From an uncultured Prevotellaceae bacterium (GTDB taxonomy: Bacteria; Bacteroidota; Bacteroidia; Bacteroidales; Bacteroidaceae), in assembly GCA_902782305.1 (NCBI GenBank), contig CACZMV010000033.1:1-46133 (forward strand): a stretch of 46,133 nt of DNA, written 5' to 3'. This document shows, in pieces, positions 36,771 to 45,219 of the stretch (its first letter is position 1; each line of letters begins with the position of its first letter). The notes under the pieces are model-generated. The model was not told the origin of the DNA, did not search any database, and saw only the letters and a list, made by a program, of their open reading frames with translations. The translations under genes and the position numbers were made by a program.

Positions 36771-38709
36771 ACCAGATAATGACTCGCTTTGCCGGTTCCA
36801 AATAGAGCGTACCACTCTTGATGTCGTAAGCGTCGTACCAGGCATTCATGTTGCGCACCACACCGTTGCAACGCTCGCGCAACTGTGAATGTTCATCGTT
36901 GTAATATTGGCTCTTGGCAAATTCCAAATCATAGCTGCCGCTCCATGCGATAGCCCATCCCTGGAAATAACGTTTAGTCAGTTGCTTCTGCTGTTCGGGA
37001 GTAGCCTCCGGGTGCTTGCTGAGCAGGATGTCCAATGACAGGCAGCAGCCACCGATATCGGCGATATTCTCACCTAGTGTATTCTTGCCGTTGTCATAGA
37101 GCGTCTTGTCCGCCCAAGGCATCATCAGCAGTTCAGAATAATTCGTCACCAGTTGGTCTGTATATGTCGTAAACTGAGCTTCATCAGTGGTTGTCCACCA
37201 GTTCTTCTTTGCTCCGTACTTGTCGTACTTGCGTCCGTTGTTGTCAAACCCGTGAGTCAGTTCATGACCAATCGTTGAGCCAAGCACAGCCAGGGTCAGC
37301 GTTTCCTCATCAGCAGCGACTACATAGGGAGGCAGCAGGTTAGAGGGATTGATAAACACGGCGTTGGTCTCGGGCGAGTAAGAGGCATTGTCTTCCAGGT
37401 AAGAATACACATTCTCGAAGACGGTGTTGAGCATGAGCACCTCACGGCGCGAGCGGCCTATCATCCAGTGCTGTGCATCGCGGCGTGCCTGGCGCAACAG
37501 GCGAACCAGCGACAGCAGGCTGGCATTCTTGTCGAGTTTAGGCATGGCCACATCGGGTGTCACGTCAGGCTCGGCACCCACATAGAATTCCACAAGCCTC
37601 AGCTTCTCCAATGCGTTGGCACGTGTCTCGTCCGAGAGCCACTTGTTGTTCTCCAGCCGTTTGTGCATGGTCTGGCGGAACTCCTCACACCATTCCGCAT
37701 ACTTCTTCTTCATGTCTGCCGTCACGTACGTTTTATTATATGCGCGCAGGCAGTACAGATTGCCCCAAATCTTCTGGATGTTGCTCTGCAGCTTGAACCT
37801 GCCTAAGGGCAACTTTGCTGTCTTTCCATTTTCTCCGGTGCGCTCAATATCAGCATATTCCTTCAGTATGTTGTCTGACATCAGCAATCCGTCGTACAGC
37901 CGGATGTTATCGGTCAGAAACTTCTTCACAGCCTCGGTGTCCTTCATCGCCTTCATCATTTCCTGATAGTTTTCCGTGGCCTCCTTGCTCCAGATGACAT
38001 CTTCAGGCGCTACACCCAGGTTCATACCTCTGACGAGTGCCGTCTGGTATTCATCTGCCTGCCCGTCAGCCCTGCGCATCGGTTGTTCGCCATGATAGGC
38101 CAGACGGTCGCTGATTTCATTCTTGTCAAACAGCACGCTCAACGTCCGCACATCATAATAGAACGGCAGCGGTACGTTGATGACCCATGCCGGCTTGCCA
38201 CCGACGATTTCAATGACGGGTTCGAACAATCCGTTGTATCCAGCCGCCGTAGCGCGCCCCAAAGCCTCCATGGCCTGTTGCATAGTGGTGGCGTCCTGCC
38301 ACAGCTCAGCCGTCCTGTCGCTGACCATCTTGTCCAGTTCAGCCGCCGTGGGCTCCTGCGGATAGCGTGACGTGATGTCCTTCAGCGCGTCAAAGTCAGC
38401 GTCGCCTTTCCCATACATGTCGCGGTATCTGTCGTCATTCAACTCAGTAGCATACGAAATCATGCCGTCAGGATAAATGTCTTCCGGATTCCACCAGAAC
38501 TTACCCTCCATGTGCATGTAGAAGTCGTCGCCCAGCGTACAACTGTCGGTCTGCCATTTATCAAACTTATCCCAGAATGCAGTCTGGGCTGCAGTCTCAC
38601 CAGCAGGACGGGTGGGTGAACCAGGATTGTCGATGTTGTCCGTACACGAGGTCAACAAGGCTGCAGGGGTCAGGATGGCAGCCATCATCCATTGTTTCAT
38701 TTTTCTCAT
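36769..38709 (-). CDS. M13 family metallopeptidase lipoprotein (neprilysin/PepO-like)
   Basis: A 646-aa surface lipoprotein of peptidase family M13, zinc enzymes that cut oligopeptides. The zinc motif IGHELTHGFDNNGRKYD is near residues 480-495 and GENIADIGG near 545 supplies the third ligand; the C-terminus ends with the family-typical WYDAYDIKSG. The lipobox LTSC has Cys about residue 22 and is followed by TDNIDNPG, an acidic stretch of the kind linked with surface export of Bacteroidetes lipoproteins. The S41 lipoprotein at 41371 has almost the same post-Cys sequence. Confidence 0.9.
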   Translation of the reverse strand: MRKMKQWMMAAILTPAALLTSCTDNIDNPGSPTRPAGETAAQTAFWDKFDKWQTDSCTLGDDFYMHMEGKFWWNPEDIYPDGMISYATELNDDRYRDMYGKGDADFDALKDITSRYPQEPTAAELDKMVSDRTAELWQDATTMQQAMEALGRATAAGYNGLFEPVIEIVGGKPAWVINVPLPFYYDVRTLSVLFDKNEISDRLAYHGEQPMRRADGQADEYQTALVRGMNLGVAPEDVIWSKEATENYQEMMKAMKDTEAVKKFLTDNIRLYDGLLMSDNILKEYADIERTGENGKTAKLPLGRFKLQSNIQKIWGNLYCLRAYNKTYVTADMKKKYAEWCEEFRQTMHKRLENNKWLSDETRANALEKLRLVEFYVGAEPDVTPDVAMPKLDKNASLLSLVRLLRQARRDAQHWMIGRSRREVLMLNTVFENVYSYLEDNASYSPETNAVFINPSNLLPPYVVAADEETLTLAVLGSTIGHELTHGFDNNGRKYDKYGAKKNWWTTTDEAQFTTYTDQLVTNYSELLMMPWADKTLYDNGKNTLGENIADIGGCCLSLDILLSKHPEATPEQQKQLTKRYFQGWAIAWSGSYDLEFAKSQYYNDEHSQLRERCNGVVRNMNAWYDAYDIKSGTLYLEPAKRVIIW

Positions 38710-38739
38710 AGTTTGCTTGGTATAAAATCAGTTTGGGGG

Positions 38740-38770
38740 CAAAGTTAAGAATAATTAAGCGAAAATCCAA
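38740..38770 (-). promoter_or_regulatory. Promoter of the M13 peptidase gene
   Basis: Minus-strand TTG (38768-38770), 20 nt, TAACTTTG (38740-38747). The inverted repeat CGAAAAT/ATTTTCG (38760-38766/38771-38777) overlaps the -33 box and may be an operator. No good promoter for the divergent DapA-family gene was seen in this 136-nt gap. Confidence 0.65.
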
Positions 38771-38845
38771 ATTTTCGTGCTAAAAAGATGACAAGGCGAC
38801 TGGGCAAACGTCTTTTTAGAAAGGACAAACATTAATAAAAACGAT

Positions 38846-39787
38846 ATGATTACACCAAGTTTTAAAACTCCACTGAGCGGCATTATCCCACCGCTGGTAA
38901 CCCCACTGAAAGATAACGAGACGCTGGACATCGAGAGTCTGGAGCGTCTGATAGAACACCTGATTGCAGGTGGCGTTCACGGACTTTTTGTACTCGGCAC
39001 TACGGGCGAGGAACAGAGCCTGTCGTACGATGTGCGCAAGCAGATGATTAAGGAGTCGTGCCGCATCAATCGCGGACGTTTGCCCCTGCTGGCGTGCATT
39101 ACCGACACGTCGATAGAAGAGAGCATCCGTCTGGCCAAGAAAGCTGCCGACTATGGTGCCGACGGCGTGGTCAGTGCTCCACCCTACTATTTTGCTACAG
39201 GACAGCCCGAGCTGGCTCAGTTCTACGAGGAGCTGGTGCCCCAGTTGCCCTTGCCCGTTTTCCTGTATAATATGCCCTCACACGTAAAAGTGAGCTTCGC
39301 ACCAGACACGGTAAAGCGTCTGGCAGAGATGGAACAGGTGGTTGGTTTCAAGGATTCCAGTGCCAATGCCGTTTATTTCCAGAGCGTGATGTACAAGGTG
39401 CAGCATCGCAAGGATTTTGCCATGTTGGTAGGTCCTGAGGAGATTACGGGCGAGTGTGTACTGTTGGGAGCACAGGGTGGTATCAATGGTGGTGCCAACA
39501 TGTTCCCTGAGCTCTATGTGGCTATGTATGATGCCGCTTCTAAGCGTGACATCAATCGTGTGCTCGACCTGCAGCAATTAATCATGCAGATTTCCACCAC
39601 GATTTATACCGTTGGCAAGCATGGTTCGAGCTATCTGAAGGGACTGAAGTGCGCCCTTGCCATGCTGGGCATCATCAACGACGATTTCGTAGCCTCTCCG
39701 TTCTATAAGTTCGAGGCTCCTGAGCGTCTGAGAATCCAGAAGGCACTTGAGGCACTGCCCATCGAGAACGGAAAATTGAAAATCTAA
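38846..39787 (+). CDS. DapA/NanA-family class I aldolase or lyase
   Basis: A 313-aa TIM-barrel enzyme of the dihydrodipicolinate synthase/N-acetylneuraminate lyase family. LGTTGEEQSLS (about residues 49-59), FLYNMPSHVK (about 138-147, catalytic Tyr) and VGFKDSSANAV (about 170-180, Schiff-base Lys) are present. It is longer and more divergent than housekeeping DapA and lies next to a sodium:solute symporter. A catabolic role on a keto acid or sialic-acid-like sugar is therefore more likely than lysine synthesis. Substrate cannot be read from the sequence. The stop codon touches a heptamer repeat. Confidence 0.8.
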   Translation: MITPSFKTPLSGIIPPLVTPLKDNETLDIESLERLIEHLIAGGVHGLFVLGTTGEEQSLSYDVRKQMIKESCRINRGRLPLLACITDTSIEESIRLAKKAADYGADGVVSAPPYYFATGQPELAQFYEELVPQLPLPVFLYNMPSHVKVSFAPDTVKRLAEMEQVVGFKDSSANAVYFQSVMYKVQHRKDFAMLVGPEEITGECVLLGAQGGINGGANMFPELYVAMYDAASKRDINRVLDLQQLIMQISTTIYTVGKHGSSYLKGLKCALAMLGIINDDFVASPFYKFEAPERLRIQKALEALPIENGKLKI

Positions 39788-39814
39788 TTATGAATTATGC
39801 ATTATAAATTATGC
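39787..39814 (+). repeat. Heptamer repeat (ATTATGM) x4 joining the aldolase and symporter genes
   Basis: Units ATTATGA, ATTATGC, ATTATAA, ATTATGC. The array begins on the last base of the aldolase stop codon and its last unit supplies the ATG of the symporter gene (39811). Confidence 0.8.
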
Positions 39815-41337
39815 ATTTAATTGATTTCATCGTCTTCATTGCCTTCACCCTGGGTGTCGTCGTCTTCGGCTGTTCGTTCTTCAAGAAAGGTTCGAGTGCC
39901 GACGAGTTCACCTCAGCAGGTCACTCCATACCAGGCTGGGTGGTGGGCATGTCCATCTTTGCCACCTACGTGTCGAGCATTTCCTACATCGGCTATCCGG
40001 GCAAGGCCTTTGCTGCCGACTGGAATGCCTTTGTCTTCTCGCTCTCTATACCTATTGCGAGCTATTTTGCAGCCAAGTATTTTGTGCCGTTCTACAGGCA
40101 TTCGGGCTCCGTATCAGCCTACACTTTCTTGGAAGAGAAGTTTGGTGCATGGGCACGCCTGTATGCCTCTGCCTGTTATCTCCTAACGCAGATTGCACGC
40201 ATGGGTTCGATACTCTATCTGCTGGCTGTTCCCATGTACATCCTCATGGGTTGGGATATGGTTACCGTCATCATCCTGACCTCCATCGGTATCATCGTCT
40301 ATTCCATGATGGGAGGCTTGAAAGCGGTTATCTGGGCTGATGCCATTCAGGGCATTATATTAATAGGTGGAGCCCTGCTGTGCCTTGCCATCCTGATGTT
40401 CTCCATGCCTGAGGGACCTATGCAGACCTTTGAGTTGGCAGCTAACTCGCCCATGGGCAACAAGTTCTCGTTGGGTGCGTTTACTAGCGACCTTACCACC
40501 TCTACGTTCTGGGTTTGCTTGATTTATGGCATCTTCATTAACCTGCAGAACTATGGTATCGACCAGAACTACGTACAACGCTATCATGCCGCTAAGACGG
40601 ACAAGGATGCCAAGTTCTCTGCCTTGTTTGGAGGCTACTTGTTCATCCCCGTTTCAGCCCTTTTCTTCCTTATTGGCAGTGCATTGTACAGCTACTATCA
40701 GGCTGGCGTAGCCCCTTTGCCTGCAGAGATTCAGGCCAAGCCCGACTATGTATTCCCCTACTTCATCGTCAACGGATTGCCCGTAGGTCTGCGTGGCTTA
40801 CTGATTGCCTCAATTTTCGCAGCTGGCATGTCGACTGTATCAACCAGTGTCACTTCTGCAGCTACGATTATCCTGACCGATTATGTGCGTCCCTTCTTCC
40901 TGAAGGCTCGCAAGGTTACTGACCATCTGCGCCACCACGACCCTGCAGACCATCATAAGCATCAGAAGTTAGAGTTGGCCATTGTGCGTTTCTCCAGTTT
41001 CGGCGTGGGAATGCTGGGTGCCTGTGTAGCCATCGCCATGCTCTCCGTAGAAAGCATCATCGACGCATGGTGGACTTTAAGCAGCATCTTCTCTGGAGGC
41101 ATGCTGGGCTTATTCCTCTTAGGATGCATCCCTCAGAAAATCAATCGCTTGGCAGCCTTCCTCGGTTGCGTGGCAGGCATCTTGGTCATCGCCTGGATAT
41201 CCCTTGCTTCCATCTGGAACCTTCCAGGCATCCATCTGCATCCCTACCTTGCTATCGTCCTTGGCACCACGGTCATCTTCCTCACGGGTTTCCTTGCCAC
41301 GATGCTGGTGAAGGGATCAAAAGGTTTGAGCAACTAA
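39811..41337 (+). CDS. Sodium:solute symporter family protein
   Basis: A 508-aa membrane protein of the SSS family with about 13 transmembrane helices. Markers are SAGHSIPGWVVGMSIFATYVSSISYIGYPG near residues 35-63 and ASIFAAGMSTVSTSVTSAATIILTDY near 330-357, both characteristic of the SSS core and sodium site. A His/Lys-rich loop (VTDHLRHHDPADHHKH, about residues 368-383) is unusual. It is 23 nt after the aldolase gene and probably imports that enzyme's substrate; the solute is unknown. Confidence 0.88.
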   Translation: MHLIDFIVFIAFTLGVVVFGCSFFKKGSSADEFTSAGHSIPGWVVGMSIFATYVSSISYIGYPGKAFAADWNAFVFSLSIPIASYFAAKYFVPFYRHSGSVSAYTFLEEKFGAWARLYASACYLLTQIARMGSILYLLAVPMYILMGWDMVTVIILTSIGIIVYSMMGGLKAVIWADAIQGIILIGGALLCLAILMFSMPEGPMQTFELAANSPMGNKFSLGAFTSDLTTSTFWVCLIYGIFINLQNYGIDQNYVQRYHAAKTDKDAKFSALFGGYLFIPVSALFFLIGSALYSYYQAGVAPLPAEIQAKPDYVFPYFIVNGLPVGLRGLLIASIFAAGMSTVSTSVTSAATIILTDYVRPFFLKARKVTDHLRHHDPADHHKHQKLELAIVRFSSFGVGMLGACVAIAMLSVESIIDAWWTLSSIFSGGMLGLFLLGCIPQKINRLAAFLGCVAGILVIAWISLASIWNLPGIHLHPYLAIVLGTTVIFLTGFLATMLVKGSKGLSN

Positions 41338-41370
41338 TTCAAGACGTTTAATCAATTATTCAAATAAGGT

Positions 41371-43197
41371 ATGAAACAGTTTAAGTCGATGTGGCTCCTG
41401 TTAGCCATCCTGTTTTTAGGCAACTTCACGCTGACCTCGTGTGTGGACAACCAAGACAACCCCAGTGGTGGTGGAGGTGGTGGCGACAAGGACAAGAACT
41501 ATGTAGAGCGATTGGTGCCCGTAGTAGACCCGCAAGGAAATGCCTTGGGTACGGTGATGCTGCGCTTCTACAACGATATGCCCAACGTAGCCTACATCAA
41601 CGTCAGCCGTTTTCAAGAGATGATGTATCCTGGCACAACGATACAGGTGCAGAACTTCGGCGATGGTAAATACACGCTGACCAGTCCGTGTGGAACGGCT
41701 AAGGTGGACACCCAGCAAGACCTGTTTACGAGCAATGACTACGAGGCATTTACCAACCTGATGGGTATGGTGCAGCCTGGAATGCCAAACACCACCTACG
41801 ACGCACTGCCCATTATCCGCTGGAAGTCGCTGGAGGCTTCACCAGCACAAGTCACCGTGACGCTGGACTACGGCAAATACGGTATCGACATCAGAGAGGA
41901 CGGCGAGAACGTTTACTTCCCCTTTGCAACCATTGCCGACCTTTATACCGATGGCTACATGCACATAGCAGCCTTCAACGGACAAACGGTGATGACGGCT
42001 CCCAATGGTGCCTACTCTCTGGATGACGGATATCCTAAATTCTTCATTACACCCATTCTCCAAGAGAAGCGCACATCCGACATGGCTGAGTTCAGCTACA
42101 AGAACCTTTGCTTCACCATGACCAATTTCTTCGGATATCCTGGCCGTACACTATTGGAAAAGAGCATGAAGGAGAAAGGAATGGATCAGGCATTGAAGGA
42201 TTACGGCAAGGCTGGTGAGATGACTCGTGAGTTGTTGCAGTCAACGGATATGTTCGACTATATCTCTGGTACAGCTACGCTGAGTTGTCTGCTCAACGAT
42301 GGAGGACATACCTATACCGACGTAACGGTCATCAGCGATATGACGGGCGACGCCGACTTTGTGGAAAAACTGAAACCCATTTATGCAACCAAGCTAAACG
42401 AATTCCTAGGTTATTGTCCTGAATATCAACCCATTAATGACAAGCGGAATGCTAGGGTAAATATTAGAAATCAACTGAACACCAAGCGCAAAGAGAAGTT
42501 TGGCAAGGGCGTTCACTACGTCAAGGTAGGCAATACAGTCTATTGCCAGTTCGACAGCTTCCTTTGCGACGATTCCGGATGGCGTAAGTTCTACAAGGGC
42601 GAAGGTCCTAAGCCAACCATCGACAAGTATCCTAACGACTGGCTGGTTATCCTCATCGATGCACTGGAGAAGGCACAGAACGACCCAGAGGTCAAGAATT
42701 TCATCATCGACATATCGACAAATGGCGGAGGCTCGTCAGACGTCGTGGCATTCCTCTCGTCTCTGCTCTGCAACAAGCCCGACATCTATTATGAAAACAC
42801 GCTGACAGGACAGAAAATGAAGTGTTCGTATGAGGTAGACCGCAACCTGGACGGCAAGTTCGACGAGAAGGACAAGGACGTGAAGATAAACCTGAACGTG
42901 GGCGTGCTCACCAGCAACTATAGCTTCTCGTGCGCCAATATGTTCCCAGCCATGATGAAGGACTACGGCGTAGCCCTCATCGGACAGCAATCGGGCGGTG
43001 GCTCGTGCTGTGTATTGTTCAACCCATCGGCAGAGGGTTACGGCTATCGTTATTCAACACACCGTGCACGTCTGAACAACCTGAAGGGTGAGAACATCGA
43101 TGAAGGCATCATGCCCGACTACAATCTGGAGAATCTGGACGACTTCTTCGACGTTGCAAAGATTGGTCAGCTGATAGAAAGCTATTACGCAAAATAA
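41371..43197 (+). CDS. S41-family C-terminal-processing-type protease lipoprotein
   Basis: A 608-aa lipoprotein. The signal MKQFKSMWLLLAILFLGNFT ends in LTSC (Cys about residue 25), followed by VDNQDNPSGGGGGG. The C-terminal third (about residues 420-600) is an S41 protease domain: FIIDISTNGGGSSDVVAF and LTSNYSFSCANMFPAMMKD (the Ser in NYSFSC is the likely nucleophile), then LIGQQSGGGSC. No clear PDZ domain was seen. The N-terminal 400 residues are not recognised. It ends 5 nt from the convergent AAA gene. Confidence 0.82.
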   Translation: MKQFKSMWLLLAILFLGNFTLTSCVDNQDNPSGGGGGGDKDKNYVERLVPVVDPQGNALGTVMLRFYNDMPNVAYINVSRFQEMMYPGTTIQVQNFGDGKYTLTSPCGTAKVDTQQDLFTSNDYEAFTNLMGMVQPGMPNTTYDALPIIRWKSLEASPAQVTVTLDYGKYGIDIREDGENVYFPFATIADLYTDGYMHIAAFNGQTVMTAPNGAYSLDDGYPKFFITPILQEKRTSDMAEFSYKNLCFTMTNFFGYPGRTLLEKSMKEKGMDQALKDYGKAGEMTRELLQSTDMFDYISGTATLSCLLNDGGHTYTDVTVISDMTGDADFVEKLKPIYATKLNEFLGYCPEYQPINDKRNARVNIRNQLNTKRKEKFGKGVHYVKVGNTVYCQFDSFLCDDSGWRKFYKGEGPKPTIDKYPNDWLVILIDALEKAQNDPEVKNFIIDISTNGGGSSDVVAFLSSLLCNKPDIYYENTLTGQKMKCSYEVDRNLDGKFDEKDKDVKINLNVGVLTSNYSFSCANMFPAMMKDYGVALIGQQSGGGSCCVLFNPSAEGYGYRYSTHRARLNNLKGENIDEGIMPDYNLENLDDFFDVAKIGQLIESYYAK

Positions 43198-43202
43198 GCA
43201 CG

Positions 43203-44852
43203 CTAAAAGCCAATCTTCCGTGACTCCTTTTGGTCAAGTCGTTCATTGTCACAGTGAGCGATAAGCAGGGAAAGAGTATCGTCATCTGTTCCGTGCAATA
43301 TGCAGTCTATGGCATAGTGACGCGCAATGTTCTCAATCTGCCCACCACTGAAGTCGTACTTCGAAGCAAGTGCGTGGATATCTAGGTCGCTGAGTTCTGG
43401 TATCATCGTTTTCCAGATGAAGGCACGAGCTTCCTCTGTCGGCTTGTCAAACTTAATCTTATAGAGGAAGCGGCGTTCAAAGGCCTTGTCCATATTCTGC
43501 TGCAGATTGGTAGTAGCAATCATGATGCCATCAAGGTTTTCCATTTCTTGCAAGATAATGTTTTGTATAGAGTTCTCCATCTTCTCAACAGCCCGTTCTG
43601 CTCCCTCCTGACGTTTGCCAATGATGGCGTCAGCTTCGTTGAAAAGCAAAATAGGAGCTAACTTACTGCGTTTTACCATTTCACGATAACGGTCAAAGAG
43701 GGCCTTGATGTTCTTTTCAGAGTCCCCTACCCACTTGCTCTTAATCTGTGGAACATCAACAACCATGATAGATCGACCTGTCTGTAGTGCTAACTGATAG
43801 ACCGTTTCCGTTTTTCCAGTACCAGGGCTACCGTAAAATAGACAGGCAAATCCATTGCGGAACCCTTTTTCTTTCATACGCTGCTGAATCTTTTGGAACT
43901 CCTCTTGCTGGAACAACTTTGACAATTCGCTAACCTGCTTCTCTATCTCTTGAGGATAGAACATCTGTTTGGGTGTTAGTTCATCAGGCTTCAATGTACC
44001 AGCCATAGTTTCTTCCACTGGGATAATATTCAGCTCTGCCAGCAGATCACGTTTGGCATCAGCAGTCAATTGATATTTGCTGGTGTCGGCAATACCATCC
44101 TCACAGATATGTTCTACCAGTTTCTTCTTCATCAGCGTGTGTTTTGCACTACGAAGTTCTGCTTTGGCATTGTTGAAATCACGACTGTTCTCAAACAAAT
44201 CGCTCAGCTGACCGAAACGGATGTCGTCATCATTGTTGCTGACAAGGCGATTGCAGAAGAAGGTTGCTATCATCTCGTCTTCTTTGCTCAGACCGTATTG
44301 CCTTAGATGTCGTACGAAGACCACCTGCGGATTATCATCAAAGAGCGACTGTATCTCATCACGCAGTTGACAAGCCCCAATGGCATCGCCGTTAAGGTCG
44401 TCGAACCATTGGTCGAGCAGTTCGAACAATGCTGCACAGTCTAACCCTATGCGTTGGGGCAACTGATATACCTGATTGTGCTTTAAACAGCGCACCACAA
44501 CAGCTGGTACGTCAAAATCCTCCTCGTCCTTCACATCCCGATATTTCAATAGTCTGCGACGTACCAAGGCATCAATATCAGTGGCATACCCAAGAATCTT
44601 GATTTTGCTGATGTCCAAATGTTCAGCCAAGTCATTATAGTCCACTCTACAAGGACCTTTCTCCATGCAGACACAGAACAATACGGCCTGTGTTTCTGAG
44701 ATACCATAGCTATCAGAAAGCAACTTGATTTCTGATTTCGCCTTGCGAAAGAACTCCTTGCTCAACTTTGAGTCCTTTGACAGTTCCACGACACACTCCA
44801 TAGCCTGGAGCAGGCTCTTTTGCTTCTTATTATTCATCTTTGTTTTCATCAT
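43203..44852 (-). CDS. AAA+ ATPase with N-terminal regulatory region
   Basis: A 549-aa protein. Residues about 1-290 are mostly helical with repeated charged segments and may include winged-helix modules. The AAA domain has Walker A GSPGTGKTE (about 340-348), a Walker B-type LLFNEADA (about 403-410) in which Asn replaces the usual first Asp, sensor 1 IATTN and an arginine finger FERRF (about 457-461). It resembles the VPS4/FtsH-like clade. The start has two adjacent ATG. It may remodel a partner encoded nearby, perhaps the nuclease. Confidence 0.8.
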   Translation of the reverse strand: MMKTKMNNKKQKSLLQAMECVVELSKDSKLSKEFFRKAKSEIKLLSDSYGISETQAVLFCVCMEKGPCRVDYNDLAEHLDISKIKILGYATDIDALVRRRLLKYRDVKDEEDFDVPAVVVRCLKHNQVYQLPQRIGLDCAALFELLDQWFDDLNGDAIGACQLRDEIQSLFDDNPQVVFVRHLRQYGLSKEDEMIATFFCNRLVSNNDDDIRFGQLSDLFENSRDFNNAKAELRSAKHTLMKKKLVEHICEDGIADTSKYQLTADAKRDLLAELNIIPVEETMAGTLKPDELTPKQMFYPQEIEKQVSELSKLFQQEEFQKIQQRMKEKGFRNGFACLFYGSPGTGKTETVYQLALQTGRSIMVVDVPQIKSKWVGDSEKNIKALFDRYREMVKRSKLAPILLFNEADAIIGKRQEGAERAVEKMENSIQNIILQEMENLDGIMIATTNLQQNMDKAFERRFLYKIKFDKPTEEARAFIWKTMIPELSDLDIHALASKYDFSGGQIENIARHYAIDCILHGTDDDTLSLLIAHCDNERLDQKESRKIGF

Positions 44853-44916
44853 CTTGTTTTTGAGTTTCTTTTCTGCGATAGCTTGGATAGATAATGTTTC
44901 ATCTCACCGATGTGTT

Positions 44917-45138
44917 CTAGGCAGCCAGAGCCTTTGGCTCCAGCTGCTTTGAGGTTAAGTGAAAGTGTCGTGTCATTTTCTGGACGAGGAGGTATGTTTC
45001 GATCTCGTCGAGATTGAAGATGATGAGGACATAAGCCCCATTGTTAATAGTTGTGGTAAAGAAGAGTCTTTTGTTGAAGAGGTACTTTTGGATCTTGTTG
45101 AAGTAATTTTTTGAACTAGTTTTAATTGTTGTTGTCAT
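44917..45138 (-). CDS. Small protein of unknown function
   Basis: A 73-aa protein, not recognised, with a basic N-terminus (MTTTIKTSSKNYFNKIQKYL), a beta-like centre (GAYVLIIFNLDEIETYLLV) and an Ala-rich end. The frame is open 14 codons further, but ATG at 45138 is preferred because the upstream bases form an inverted repeat. It lies between the nuclease and the AAA gene on the same strand and could be an adaptor between them, but nothing in its sequence shows this. Confidence 0.4.
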   Translation of the reverse strand: MTTTIKTSSKNYFNKIQKYLFNKRLFFTTTINNGAYVLIIFNLDEIETYLLVQKMTRHFHLTSKQLEPKALAA

Positions 45139-45202
45139 AATCTTGAATTTTAAACGTTTGTGACCTATATATAGACACATCCGTCCAAAAATTCAAGATT
45201 AT
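45137..45202. repeat. 15-bp inverted repeat over the start of the 73-aa gene
   Basis: ATAATCTTGAATTTT (45137-45151) pairs with AAAATTCAAGATTAT (45188-45202), with a 36-bp spacer. Beyond the arms the flanks stay similar for about 6 bp more (ATGACAAC on one strand, ATGGCAAC on the other), as if one start region had been duplicated in inverse orientation. Confidence 0.65.
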
Positions 45203-45219
45203 GGCAACTTTTTTTTCGA

